Below, in pieces: positions 24,009 to 37,200 of a stretch of DNA of 64,000 nucleotides. The position numbers and the translations under genes were made by a program. The DNA is from Oxytricha trifallax (lineage: Eukaryota; Ciliophora; Spirotrichea; Sporadotrichida; Oxytrichidae). The DNA lies in the NCBI GenBank assembly GCA_000711775.1, contig ARYC01000411.1, positions 1 to 64,000 on the forward strand, read 5' to 3'. The stretch's first letter is position 1. Every line of letters starts with the position of its first letter. The notes under the pieces were generated by a model. It made no database searches. It was given only the letters and a program-made list of their open reading frames with translations, and was not told the origin of the DNA.

Positions 24009-27000
24009 ATGAAGAGAACCACTCGCAATAGCAATAAACCGACTCAACCAGTTGTTGAGGTATAAAACACCACCACTGTTGCTGCTGTTGAATCTACAGC
24101 AATGATTGTTACTGAAACTATAATTACTACTACAACTACTGCGACTGTAATTGAAGTATAATAGGTGTAGATTGATACAAGTACTTAAATTGTTGAATAA
24201 AATGATGAAATCATCCCTCAATAAATGGTTGAAATTCAAGAAAACAAAAACTAGTTTGACATTTAGAAATTTTTCAAGGCGCCTGATGAATTTTCTACTG
24301 AAGATTATGTAAGTGCTTATCTTATTGTCATATTATAGTAATTTAAATTTGTATTGAACTTTTTAATGAAAGTTTAAACCTATAATCTTTTTGTATTTAG
24401 CTTGGAACTGTGGCAAATCCATATCATTTCAGATCGTGGTGGAACTCAATTCAAGCTCTCCCTATGGATAATTACATGAAAAGAGCTGAATTCTATCAAA
24501 GAGCTCTTATTTACTTACCAGGCTCCTACAAGCTCTGGTATGGTTTCTTAAGAGAAAGTAGAAAATATTTAAAGAACTAAGATCTCAATATCTTTAAATT
24601 GTTAAATTTGTCAAACAAATTTTACAAATTAACATTTCATTGAGAAGTTAATTTATAGAATATCATTAGAGATATCTCTCACTATGATATAGTAAATGAT
24701 CTCTACGAAAGAGCTCTTGTCTACATGAATAAAATGCCAAAAATATGGCTAGACTATGCCAAATTCATGTCAAAGCAATTCCGCATAACACAGACTAGAA
24801 AGATTTATGATAGAGCTTTGGTTGCTCTGCCAGTCACCCAGCATTAACTGATATGGGATCAGTTTATTGGGTGGGCTTCCACTTTGGAAGATTTCACAGA
24901 TTTGGCCTGTCATGCTTATAGAAGATACATCGCTTTTAAACCTGAAGATACAGAGTACTATTGTGTTAATCCAAAATAAAATTCAGAACTATCAATTGAA
25001 GATTTTATAGTTATTTTTTAGCAATACATTGACTATTTATTGCAAAGTGACCTTCTAGAAGAAGCATTAGACCTTTATCTTTCTCTGCTTCAAGACGAGG
25101 GCTTTGTTTCAGCTAAAGGAAAAACAAAGTATTAAATTTGGATGGAATTATGTGAATTTATTTCTGTAAATCCCCAAAGATGTAATTTCAAGGAGCCTGA
25201 AAATGTTATCAGACTAATTTATTATATAATAATTTTGAGTTACCAAAGTAAAAATAATAAAACAAGAATTTATAAAGACATGGAATTAGGAAATACACAG
25301 ATGAAGTTGGAAAACTTTGGATATACCTGGCTTAATACTACATTAGAATGGGTTTATTTGGTAAAGCAAGAGATGTCTTTGAGGAAGCTCTGGCTAATAT
25401 CACTACTGCAAGAGATTTTGGAATCATATTTATTGCTCCTTTATATATTCTTACATAACAAACTTGTATAGTTATAACGCATACATGAAATTCGAGGAGC
25501 AAATGGTTGAAGAGGATGATCTTGAAGACGATGAAGAAGAAGAGGAAGAAGGTGGAATTTAAGATTAGATTGAAATGCTTGTTAACTTGGCTTTCAAAGA
25601 CATCCCAGATAGATAAGATGATAATGAACAGGATGAAGATAAAGAAATGAATGAAGATGAAGAGAATCAGGCATCTAAGAAGAAATTCAAGTTAACACAT
25701 GAAGATAGGATTAATGCCAGGTTTATAAGGCTTGAAAATCTAATCCAACGCAGACCTTACTTGATGTCAAATACTGTCTTGCGATAGAACCCACATAATG
25801 TTTACGAATGGCTCAATAGAATCTAGCTCTGTCAAGACGATCCATATCTTGCCATCAAAACTTACACTGAAGCTATCACAACTGTTGATCCAACTCAAGC
25901 TTTCGGAAAGCCAAGTAAAATCTGGATAAGTTTCGCACAATTTTACGAACATAATGACGAGGACCTAGAGAACGCAAACTTAATCTATCATAAAGCCACT
26001 TAATTGCAGTTCAAAAGCTTGGATGAATTGGCCAATTTATACTGTTGCTGGGCTGAGATGCAGCTTAGACATAAAAACTACGACAGTGCCCTAATGGTTA
26101 TGTAACATGCATGCACAAGTAACAGGCCTTAAAAGAGAGGAAAGAATAGGGATAAACAGCAACAGTAACAACCTCATGAGAAGACTAATATTGTAAGAAT
26201 ACAGTTGATTTGGAAAAAATTAATTAAATTTAAATTTATTAAAATATAATTCGTGGCAGTTAACTTTCTGGAAACCTAGACAATATGGTAATTTTTTGAA
26301 AGAGAATTCAAAATCAGATGGACTTTACTATTGGCGGTACCCCTCTATCGCATTCATGAAGCGAGATAAATTGATTTTAATTTTGACATAAAAATCAGCT
26401 AAAAAAATTACCAAAAATTAAAATCAATTTATCTCGCTTCATGAATGCAATAGAGGGGTACCGCCAATAGTAAAGTCCATCTGATTTTGAATTCTCTTTC
26501 AAAAAATTACCATATTGTCTAGGTTTCCAGAAAGTTAACTGCCACGAATTATATTTTAATAAATTTAAATTTAATTAATTTTCCCAAATCAACTGTATTC
26601 TTACAATATTGATTAATTGATTATCCCCTTTATTTAAGAAATTTCTTAACTACTTTGATAATATGTGATGTTGATTTAATACTCTGTTCAATAACTTCAA
26701 GGCATGGTCGTTCTATGTAGACCTTCTTGAAAATTTATCAGCAGTAGATAACACCAAAGCTGCCTATGAGCGCATGATGGAGTTGAGAATTGCAACACCA
26801 CAAACAATCTTAAATTATGCCTCCTTCTTATAGAAGAACAACTATTTTGAAGAGTTTCTTAAAAATCTTTTACAAAATATTGGTAAATATAAATCAATTT
26901 ACTACCAATATCATTATGATACTATTATTTGTAAATAAGAGTCATATAGAGTGTATGAAAGAGCACTGGTATAGTTTGAGTGGCCACATGTCTATGAAAT

Positions 27001-28057
27001 CTGGGGGTGCTACTTGAGCTCCATCATTGAAAGATATTCAGACTCTAAAGTCGAGAGAATCAGAGATTTATTCGAGCAAGTCCTTAAGAGTGTAAAATAT
27101 TTACTAATTCATTTCTTATTTATTAAAACTAGAGTGTACCATAGAAGTATGCTAAGTTATTCTACTACATGTATGCTGACTTTGAGGAGCACTTTGGCTT
27201 GATAAATCACGCCATGAAAATTTACGATAGAGCCACCAAAGAGCTAGACAAGGAAGAAAGATTCGAGTGCTATAATCTGTATATATCCAAAGCTGCAGAG
27301 TTTTATGGAGTTCAAAGAACAAGGCAATTAAACCTCTATATAAACATAAGGTTAATAAAAAGTATAATTAAAAACCATATGTAATAAATTATATTATAAT
27401 TAAATCAAGAAATTAATGGCCATTTAAATTATAAATATCACAACTAATGATAATCTTGATAGGAAATAATAAATTTCTGGTTATCTTATCTATAAAGTAT
27501 AAGAATTGAAATTGATTATAACTTTATTGAAATATTCGTTATACTAATATTAGTACATTTCTTTCTAATCTATAAATATAATTAGGGTTTATTTATATAA
27601 TTTTTAATTATAAAATAAATTATGTTTAGTATTGTAAAAATTGAATAATATTATTTGAGAGATCCTTTGAAATCTTACAGGATATAGATTTAATAAAAAT
27701 TGGCTTGAGATTTGCCAAAATGGAAAGGAGACTTGGTGAAATAAACCGTGCCAGAGCCATTTATCAGCATTTAAGTCAGTTTTGCAATCCTAGAATAAGA
27801 TAGAACGAGGAGCAATTTTGGAATATATGGGAGAAATTTGAGGTATATCACGGAAACGAAGATACTTATGCAGACTATATGAGGGCAAAGAGGACTGTTG
27901 AACTCAGGTATTCAGTTTTAACTCCCATAAACTAATCACAAATACAAAAAATGCATAATTAAATGGTGTTTTAAGTTTAATATCGAATGGCTTTGAGAAA
28001 TCAGAAGCATAAGAAATAGAGGCAGAACAACAAAAAGACTTACAAGAAGTGCAATGA
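24009..28057 (+). CDS. SYF1: Pre-mRNA splicing factor SYF1 (XAB2-like)
   Basis: A HAT-repeat protein of the NineTeen/Prp19-associated spliceosome complex, nuclear. It starts MKRTTRNSNKPTQPVVEVQN at 24009 with a T/V-rich N-terminus. The 92-bp intron 24309-24400 joins TEDY to LGTVANPYHFRSWW. Family-specific strings follow: YERALVYMNKMPKIWLDYAK, ARDVFEEALANITTARDFG, LMSNTVLRQNPHNVYEW, AYERMMELRIATPQTILNYA, HAMKIYDRATKEL, AAEFYGVQRTR and RLGEINRARAIYQHLSQFC, then FEVYHGNEDTYADYMRAKRT. An acidic Asp/Glu block lies near 25500-25680. At least three IESs are defined by pointers (ATATCT, AGAC, TAATA), the third containing palindromic element 2. Further interruptions lie near 25420-25460, 26870-26930, 27090-27140 and 27340-27690. 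The 3' end (QEIEAEQQKDLQEVQ, TGA 28055) is probable. Confidence 0.9.
24594..24677. other. 84-bp IES in SYF1, pointer ATATCT
   Basis: ATATCT stands at 24588-24593 and 24672-24677. Collapsing it reads KNQDLNISHYDIVNDLYERA, in frame with both neighbours and matching the family layout. Confidence 0.8.
25215..25279. other. 65-bp IES in SYF1, pointer AGAC
   Basis: AGAC stands at 25211-25214 and 25276-25279. The join reads ENVIRHGIRKYTDEVGKLW, matching the family's IIRGGLTRFTDQLGKLW pattern. Without removal the frame continues but the similarity is lost. Confidence 0.8.
26189..26608. mobile_element. Long-palindrome MITE-like element 2
   Basis: Same family as 2494-2912. The ends are TATTGTAAGAATACAGTTG and the reverse complement, TA-bounded, with arms of about 180 bp around a central loop near 26380-26410. 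The arms share GGACTTTACTATTGG and AATTAATT...AAATTTATTA with the other copies, while other arm segments have diverged in both arms together. It lies in SYF1 inside a slightly larger IES (26191-26681). The pointer TAATA at 26186-26190 and 26677-26681 restores EKTNTLFNNFKAW in frame. Confidence 0.82.
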
Positions 28058-28273
28058 AAGAGGATTATATATGGAGAAGTACAAGTTTTGTTGTCAATCA
28101 ATTATAGCAAATATAGAGTTAATTAAAGTTAAACAAATCCATTTAATAAGCTAATCATTTTCAAATCTATCATTTATAGTTCACAATCGATTTCTGAGTC
28201 ATTTCTGGAAAATGGGACTCGAGTCAATTAAATTCTTGATCTTCTTAATCTACTTTTGAGCTGCACCTATCAT

Positions 28274-31200
28274 TCACATCATAAAGCCTTGATTATTTTG
28301 CTACTAATTATCTTTGAAGTTTTCTTGTTGATCAGAAATCCATTGCTACTATTGAAGGAATACATTGAAAATTGGGAAATAAATTTAATTTAATTAATTA
28401 TAAATTAAAATATTGGCAGTTTAAAGTTTTTCAATTTAAAAGACTTTGGCTCATTCAATAGAGTACTAAATTTGCTGAACTTTATGATTGGTAGTACTAT
28501 TTTATTGCATCCTTGGAGCGTGATAACTTAACTTTTAATGTGAGGGTATAATTCAATGAATTTAGAGGCATTTAATAAAAGTAGAGTTATCTCGCTTCAA
28601 GGATGCGATAAAATAGTACTACCAATAATAAAATCCAGTTAATTTTTACTTCTTTATCAAACGAACCCAAGTTCGTTTAGATTGGATAACTTTAACAGCC
28701 ACAATTTTTAAATAATTTAAATTTATTTATAATTAATTTTCCAAATTCAACTCTATTCCTACAATATTGCTATTTTTGAAGCTCTCTCTGTTGAAGGCGA
28801 GTCTTAGTGTTCAAAGTATAGTAAAGTAAAATAATTTTGATTATTACATGATTAAAATACATTTTGTTTATTTTCTACTTTCTAGAGCTTCAAATTGATT
28901 TCCATCACCTAAGTTCTGAATTTCGTTTTCCCTAGCCTGGATTTTTTAAACGGGATCGTTCATAGCAAGCTGTCTCTCTTTGATATTCTTCTGGTATTAA
29001 AAGTCTTAGGCACTAACTTGATGGCCTAATTCAACTTGGTCATTAAGTTCATGTCTCTTTCTTTTTTGAACTTGCTAGAGGTTAACTTTAGCAGTTTATT
29101 TTGGCTCAAGATATTTCATCTCTTCATCACCTCTGTTAACGTGAGGCTAGTTGTGAGGGTTAAACATGGATTTAACCGGGACACCTTGCATGAATGCATT
29201 TTACTTCATCGTTTGCAACTTCTTTTGCTCATGTAAGATCTCTTGTATATTTTGATTCTTCATAATCTTATTTCTCTGCTTTTGGTTTAGTTATGCCATC
29301 GTGATTTCAGTTGACATGGCTGTGAAAAGATGACTGTCTTATGTCAAATTTAAATTTGACACACCCTATAACCTTCCTCCACTTTGTAAATTATCCTCAG
29401 AATCAGAAATAAGATTCAAGTCAACATTGCTTGGATTTTGCTTCTTTCTTCGGCCTCCTCTTCGCTTCTACTTTCCATTCTTAGTCTCTTCATTCATTTC
29501 ATCAATAAGTGAATCGATCATTCCATAAAGTTTGTTGTTCTACACACTCTCCTTATGAAGATCACTTTTCAGATGAGCTTTGTAGTTTTCTTCTTAGATG
29601 GTACCCTCGCAAACAAAACATTTGTCAGTGTTATTTGGTAGAGGAGTTTTGATCTCGTAATAATCAGGCTTTTTCTCATTAAGTCTTTATAAGTGTCTTC
29701 GATAAATAGCCACCTTTTCATTCTTCTCTCTCATTATCTATTTGTAATCTTCATCATCAAGAAATAAACATGAGCCAATAGGAGCATCTGGTCTGAAAGT
29801 AGGGATTAGTTTTACTTAAGACACTTGAGAGAGAACACCAGTTGAATATTAAGCTTGACTTGTTGAAAGAATTTTAGTTTCAAATGTATGATGACACTAG
29901 TAAAAATGCTACTTGCTCATTAATTCTTTTCCATTTCTGCATGTAAGAGCAATTGTATTTTAGAGTTGGCTGTCATGAACGGGGATCTTTTTCCTCTTTT
30001 GAAAATCAGCTGTAAAGCAGGTGAACTTTGAAACCGTAATCAAAACCCCAAAACCCCTTAATGAGGTTTATAAGTGCTTTGATTTGTAGGGAATTTGTTA
30101 GGGGTTGGGGTTATTAATTAAATGCGAGACAAAAATAGCAAGCTTTTGGGGTCTATTTATGATGAAGAGTATATAGATTTAGTGTTTAAACTGCGATATG
30201 GATGGGATATATACAGTGAATAAGTCTAACCTGTACTTAATTAAAAGTAAATTGCACTGCTCTTAAAGAGAAGTCCTTCAACTGTTCGCTCCCACTGCCT
30301 TATAGCTGTATAACTAAAGCAATAATAGCTGAATTCAATGCCTTAGAGGAAGTCAAATTTCAATAGAAGCATATTGACTATCTTATTAATGAAAAAACTT
30401 TGAAGTATTGGGCTCACTTCTCTCTTGACCAACGAGCTATTATGTTTCCCCGCCAGTTCCCTGAGTTGAAGATCTCTGCATAGTCTGTTGCTAACATTTA
30501 TAAGCGAAATGGTATCTCTTACAAAGGTGTGAATCGTATCAAGAGAGTGATTGATTTCACTCTGCCATTTTACAACAACAACTTAAATTATATTTATAAT
30601 TAAATGCAGAGAGTCTAATAGAATAATATTAAGTTTATACATGCTGACGAGGCTGTGTTTACCTTCAACACTTTCATCTAGAAGTCTTGGTATAAGAGGC
30701 ATAGTAATATAGAAGTATATGACTAGAAAGTCAAGGTATAAACGATGGCAATTCTTGGAGTAATTAGTGAAGATACTGGTTTAGAAACTTATGTTATTCA
30801 TCCTCGCTCTATTAAGACAGAGCAGTATATAAAGTTCTTAGAACAGCTGGGAGAGAAGTACCCTGAATAAGAGATAATACTGTTTGTTGATAATCTTTCT
30901 GTTCATAAGACTAAAGAAACAAGGAAGAGTTATGAACAACTTAGAATCAAAACCCCAAAATCATTTCAGTAGTTTATTGAGTTTTTGATTGATAAAAGTA
31001 GACTATTAGTGCAAACTTTATCAGGGTTTTATTAGGGTTTATGTAAAGATTTAATGTTTAAATATTAGTAATTTAAGTGAGTATATGCGAGGTTTGGGGT
31101 CAGTTTATGACATTGAGTATATAGATTATTGTTTAAGTTGCGATATGGATGTGATGAATATAGTGAATAACTCAAACCTATTCTAAATTACACATCTATA

Positions 31201-34200
31201 GCAAGACTGCTCCATAAATCTCCTGCAACTGTGAGGTCTCACTGTCTATTAGCATTGAATTTAAAGAAATAGCAACTTAATTCTAAGCCTAAAAGACCTC
31301 TTAAATTTTAGCAGCATCATATCGATTATCTTATTAATGATAAGACTCTTTAATACTGGGTTCACTTCTCTCTGTCCTAGAGAGCTGTGATGTTTCATCG
31401 CCAATTTCCTGAGCTTCATATCTCTGCTTAATCGTTAGCTAACATATATAAAAAGAACGGAATATCTTACAAGACAGTCAATCGCATTAAGAGAGTGATT
31501 GATTTTAATGTTCCATTTTATAAGGATAATTTAAAATATATATTCGATTAAATGCAGAGGGCTATTACTAATAACATTAAGTTCATACACGCTAATGAGG
31601 CAGTATTCACGTTTAATACCTTCATATCAAGGTCTTGGTATCAAAGATATAGCAATATTGAAGTATATGACTAAAAGGTCAACGTGTAAACTCATGCTAT
31701 TCTCGGTGGAATAAGTGAAGATAGTGGCCTCGAGACTTATGTTATCCACCCTCGCTCAATAAAGACCGAATAATATATTAAGTTCTTGCAATAACTCAGA
31801 GATAAGTACGCGACTAAGAGATTATTCTGTTTGTAGATAACTTATCTGTCCATAAAACTAAAGACACAAGGAAGGAATATGAACGCCTAAATATAACACC
31901 TTTATTTAATGTTCCCTACAGTCCTCAGTTCAATGGAATTGAATTATATTGGGGGTTATTGAAAGTCCACTACAAGAAACTCCTACTCTATCACTTGATG
32001 CATGACTTGAAGATAGATACAGTCGATTTTATTAAGAGTGCTGCTAAGAGACTCAGCGATGAGAAAGCTAAAGTATGCGCAAGAGAAGGGAGATTTTGTG
32101 TATATAAATAAGTTTTAGATTTAAACGAATGAATAAGCTCACATATTAAATTTGCCTGTAAAATTGGCTTCTCTTTCTTTTCTTCCTCTTAAGGCTTGCT
32201 TGGGCCTATGTTTCTTCTCTTTGTGCCAGCTCCCGCATCTATGTTCATCTCTTCTGGCTTTTATTAATCTTTGAAGAGTCTCTTACTCAATTCATGTTTT
32301 ACTTGAGGCTTTCTCTCTGTTTAATTTGCTGCGCTCTTTCATCAAGTATATAGCAGTACCAGGTTTTTCTATAAAGTTAGAAGGCTAAGCTTACTTGAGA
32401 TGAAAGGATGCTTTTGAAGTTCCTAGAGCCAGGTCTCGCTGATTTTAATACCTTGCTTCTCTTTTTCTTCAGGAGAGATGCTGTAGCGTTTCTTATGAGC
32501 TTCTTAAATAACTTCATTTAAGTACTCAGGGTTCAGAGTTGCAAGAACACCAAAGAAGAAGTTTCTCTCTGGCAACTTATTAGAGAGCTGTAGCTTTGAT
32601 GGAAGGTAGAGAGCAACATCTGGATCACTCATAGCATCATCATTGAGATTTGTTACTGAAATTTCAGGGTAGTTATGTATCTCTATCATCCTATTTCATT
32701 AGACTTAAAAGCTTTTTTCTCTTCACTCAGTAAGGCTTTTAAGAATGAGATTTTAGTTCCCTCCTAAGTCGGCAAGAACAAACCAACTATAATGGATTTA
32801 TTAATCTTACTTAAGAACTTACCTTGCTATACCAAATATTTATAAACGTCCTCTTTACTTCGAAATTTTCCTATTAAATCTTGAGATTAAATTCTCTTCA
32901 TTGCATCATTCATAGACTCCATCTTGCTTCCTCTTTCTAGAAATATTAATGAAATTTAAAATTATGGATATCCATTCTAAGTTTATTAAAATCTTAATAT
33001 TAAATAGGGAGTACCTACTGGAGGTCAACCTTGAAAAGATATACGGAGAAGCATTGAAAAGCTTGCTTCAAGTTTCACAGATTGATTTCCATTTTTATCA
33101 ATCTATCTCCATTAAATTGCTCCTAATAATGTTTAATTATTTTAGGAGGTCCTCCAAATAAAGTTCTAACTTTATTATGAGTTAAATTTTAAGGTTAAAA
33201 CTTAATTAGGAGCATATTAAATTAAAAAATGTTTAATAACTTTCCCTCCAAATTAAGTTCAAACTTGATTTGGAGGACCTCCTAGAGAAACAAAACTTCA
33301 TTAGGAGTATTTTAATTTACTAAAACGAAAAAATTTCTCATAAAATCTGTCAACTTACAGTCTTTTATGGTTGTTTAATTTTCTAACCTCTCAGCCGAAA
33401 ATCTACCAGAGTGTCTTATACTCGACTATTAAAGTTATCAAGGTATATTTTATCATTATTATAATAAAATATATCAGCAAACTAAAATGAGCGCTAACCT
33501 TCTGAGAAGAGCGGCATTACTTGGGTAAAATCAGTCAAAATTATCATTCCAGCAACCAAAAAAAGTAAAGACCAGAGACGCTTGTACTCAGTGGGAGCCT
33601 ACTTATGACAACTTTGACCAGTCTAGCTTTGAGATTTAAATATAAGTTAAGCAAGATGTTATAAAAGAAGCTGTGCAAATTGAGGAGGAGGTTAAACAAC
33701 CCGCCATAGAGCATTAATAAATTCCAGCAAAAGTTGACTATTTAATGCAAAGAATGCAATAAAGTTTTCCCTTACAAGTCGACTTATAAAAGACACTTGA
33801 GAGATATACACAACGATATGGCAAGGTTATATCTAAAGCATTAAAAGAAAGATGGGAAGTATGTCTGGAGTTCTGTGAGAAGCCATATTCTCATACTAGA
33901 GACCTCAAAGTGCACTTAAAGAAAAAGCACAATTAAAGCTTTGTCTTTATTCATGAACCTACTGGTAATAAATTCCTTTAAAAGAGAAGATCAAGAAACC
34001 CAGTGGAGTCTCTTAAAGTTGAAGCCTAGAAGTAAGTAAAAATGAAGAAAGCAGTCAAGAACTTTCCAGTCTCTGAGATCAATAAAATAATGGTTAAAAT
34101 TGAGGCAATGAAGATTCCTATATTAAAAATTATTGACTTAGATTCTTGCCTAGAAAGCTACCTCACTCTTGAAGATAAAATAGAGAAGAGAGCCATTACT

Positions 34201-37200
34201 GACGACTAATATGCTTACAAGATATATCCTTTCAATTACTTCCTCGCTGATGACAAGTTCCAAATTGAATTTGCTAATGAGTATTATGCTCTTTAAAAGG
34301 CAAAGTTAAATGAGTGCAGGCATATCATCTACCTTGATGCTATTTTACTTGGTAAGATCATGTAGCCTTCAGGCTTCCATTACTTGAAATGACTTACAGA
34401 GAATTCTTATCTGACAATAGATGTCAGAGATAAATTGGCTAGATAGTATAGCAGATAGTTGAGGGGATTGAAGAGCTTCACAAGCTTGGTTATGTTCATA
34501 GAGACTTAAAGCCAGAGAACATCATGATAAACTTTCACCTCTTAGAGTTTATATTATAGACTTCAACAGAGCTCAAAGAGTGCAAGCCTCTGCATAAGGA
34601 AATGTATACGGCATTCCTGGATATTTCCCAGAGCGAGAGGATTGGAGAGATGGAGACACTTAATGGGATATCTGGGCTCTAGCAGTAATAGTAATAAAGA
34701 GCGACATGCCAAGAAACGATTACTTTAGCTGCAGGGGTGAGAGAGATTCTAAGCAAAGAATCAAACAATATCTCGATAAAAATAAATGGAGGTCTCAGAG
34801 AACTTGCATACTCAACTATTATCAAGCCAATCTAAGAGAATTAACAAACAATAGAAACAATTAAATATCATCTTAGAAAGATAAAATTCAGAGAACTGCC
34901 ACATGACACTAAGCTTATGTTTGTGTGAGATATCTTAAAAACTCGCCTTTTATACTCACTTAAATTACTAATATTTAAACATTAAACCACTACATAAATC
35001 CTATTAAAACCCTAATAAAGTTGCACTAATAGTCTACTTTTATCAATCAAAAACTCAATCAAACTACTGAAGGGTTTTGGAGTTTTGAATAACACCAGTG
35101 TTCAACGTACCTTACAGTCCATAGTTTAATGGAATTGAGTTCTACTGGGGTATATTAAAAGGCCATTACAAGAAGCTGCTGCTCTACCACTTGATGCATG
35201 ACCTACCTATTGATACAGTTGACTTTATTAAAAGCTCAGCCAAGAGAGTAGATAATTTATTGGCTTAAAAGTGTGCGAAAGAAGGGAGAGTGAATGTATA
35301 TAAATAAGTTTTAGAGTTAAGCTAATGAATATATAAGTCACATTTAGAATTCTTTAGAGGGAGCTGGCTTCTCTTTCTTTTCTTCTATTTCTTGCTTCCC
35401 TCCTCCTAAGTTTCTTCTCTTGCTGCCAGCTCCTGCATCTATGTTCATCGACTCTGGAGGCTTAATATTTGAATAAAGTGTCTTGCTAACTTTATACTTT
35501 GTCTGCGACTTTCTCTCTCTGTGAAGCTTGCTCTATTCCTTCATCAAGAAGATGCCAGTTCCAGATTTTTCTAAAGAGTTAAGCTACAAATCTTACTAGA
35601 AATATATGGGTGCTTCTGCAGCTCTGATAGCCAGCTCTCACTTCTCTTGATTCCTTGTTTGTCCTTATCTTCTGAAGAGATGCTGTACCTATTCTTATGA
35701 AATTCTTGAATAATTTCTTTCAAGTAATCACCTTTGATTATTGCAAGTATGCCAAAGAAATAGTTTCTTTCAGGTAGTTTATTTGACAACTGCTTCTTAG
35801 TAGGCAGGTACTGCGAACCTCTGGGTCATTCATAGCATCATCATATAAGTTAGTCACAGAGATTTCTGGATAGTTTGGAATCTCTGCAAACTTCACATCT
35901 TAAGTTTTCAAAGCTTTCTTCTCTTCGCAGAGTATTGCTCTTAGAAATGAAATTCTAGTACCTTCCATCGTTGGTAGAAACAAACCAACTACATAATCAA
36001 GATTAGTTAGTATTAGTTCATTACCTTGCTGCACCAGGTAGCGATGCAAATCCTCCTTGCTTCTAAATCTTTGAATCAATTCTTGTGCTTGCACTCTTTT
36101 CATTGCATCATTCATTGACTCCATCTTGTTTACAGATCTAAGAAATGATATTCAAATTTAAGTTTATTGATTTCAATTATATACCTCTGTAAAACTTACT
36201 ATTAAATATGGGCATCCTATAGGAGCAACCTTTAGGAAGGATATGGAAAAGGTTTTGAGAACTGGTTTCAAACTTGAGAGATTGATACAATTTCTAATGT
36301 TATATTCCATATTTTTAAATTTAAATTGTACGTACTTAATTAGGAGTTGCTCCTAAATTGGTACGTGCTATAATCAACTTATTATTGAAAGTTAAAATGG
36401 TTACTTTATCACCCAGATTTAGAGCTATATCGTCTCTTAGCACTCATATTTGTTCTATAATACTCTAAAAACTTCCCTTGAAACTTGTAGGCTTGCAAAG
36501 CTCTCATATAAGCTCTCAGTTATAGAGGCAGTTTTATAATTTTAAATTCAAATTTAAATATGAGCGCTAACATTTTAAGAAAAACAACAGCACTTCCATA
36601 AAACTAAATGAGACTGACCTTTGGCAGCAATAAAAAATGTGATAACTGTGAGATGAACTCACATAAGGAACTACCTGAGCTATCACTTGAGGTCTCTGTT
36701 ATTAAAATAGAAATTAATAATAGAAAATAAATGGCAAACAAGTGTGTGGGAGACAGAGAGGAGGAGAAAGGTATTAATGAAATGCCTATACAAACTGAAG
36801 AAGTAGAAGTATACTTTTGTGAGTAGTGTGAGAGAGAGACTTCGCTCATAAATCTAGTTGGTATAGGCATATGAAATAGCATAGAGAAGCCAAGCCAACT
36901 ATATACTTAAAGCACGATAAAATCGACGGAAAGTATGAGTGCTTCGAGTGCCATAAGCAGTATGCTCATATAAGAGATTTAAGGAAGCATCTTTTAAAAG
37001 CTCACAAGAAAGATTTAGAGATTGAAAAGCATGAAGATGAATTGAAGCTACTGAACAAAAGAAAAAAAAGAGAATCTTCGAAACTTGTAGAACTTGAACA
37101 AGCTAGTGAATCAGAATATGTGAGGAAATCACGCAACCTACTAGCATCCGAAATCACAAAGATCATGATTAAAATTCAATATAAAAAGATTCCTGTTCTT

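Larger units (their letters stand above)
30948..35087 (+). mobile_element. TBE transposon B, nested in the transposase of TBE A
   Basis: 4140 bp with AAT on each side (30945-30947 and 35088-35090). The left tip is CAAAACCCCAAAATC and the right tip, inverted, CAAAACTCCAAAACCC. Terminal repeats are about 140 bp with roughly a dozen differences and are unrelated to those of A beyond the tip, so B belongs to another TBE subfamily. Internal order is the same: transposase (+), 22-kDa (-), zinc-finger/kinase (+). Confidence 0.93.
30122..35328 (+). pseudogene. TBE A transposase (42-kDa type), split by TBE B and frameshifted
   Basis: A DDE transposase of the IS630/Tc1 group that would cut and paste TBE ends. 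Readings are 30122-30947 and 35091-35328, separated by element B. The first catalytic Asp is in FIHADEAVFTF and the second in LFVDNLSVHKT. The Glu is in YSPQFNGIEFYW after the gap. With B removed the second Asp and the Glu are 34 residues apart (DD34E). A helix-turn-helix-like N-terminus (KSNFNR and upstream) precedes a one-base deletion near 30371 that breaks the frame. So it is doubly inactivated in germline form: by an insertion that precise excision could undo, and by an indel that it could not. Confidence 0.88.

Noticed and set aside
24060-24240. Thr-rich repeat in the SYF1 N-terminus as a separate gene
   Set aside because: It is in frame with the SYF1 start and is spliced directly to the conserved region; a disordered N-terminal extension is the simpler reading.
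30041-30057. True chromosome end or macronuclear telomere at the C4A4 tracts
   Set aside because: The tracts form inverted pairs bounding transposase-carrying elements with target duplications, and sequence continues on both sides.
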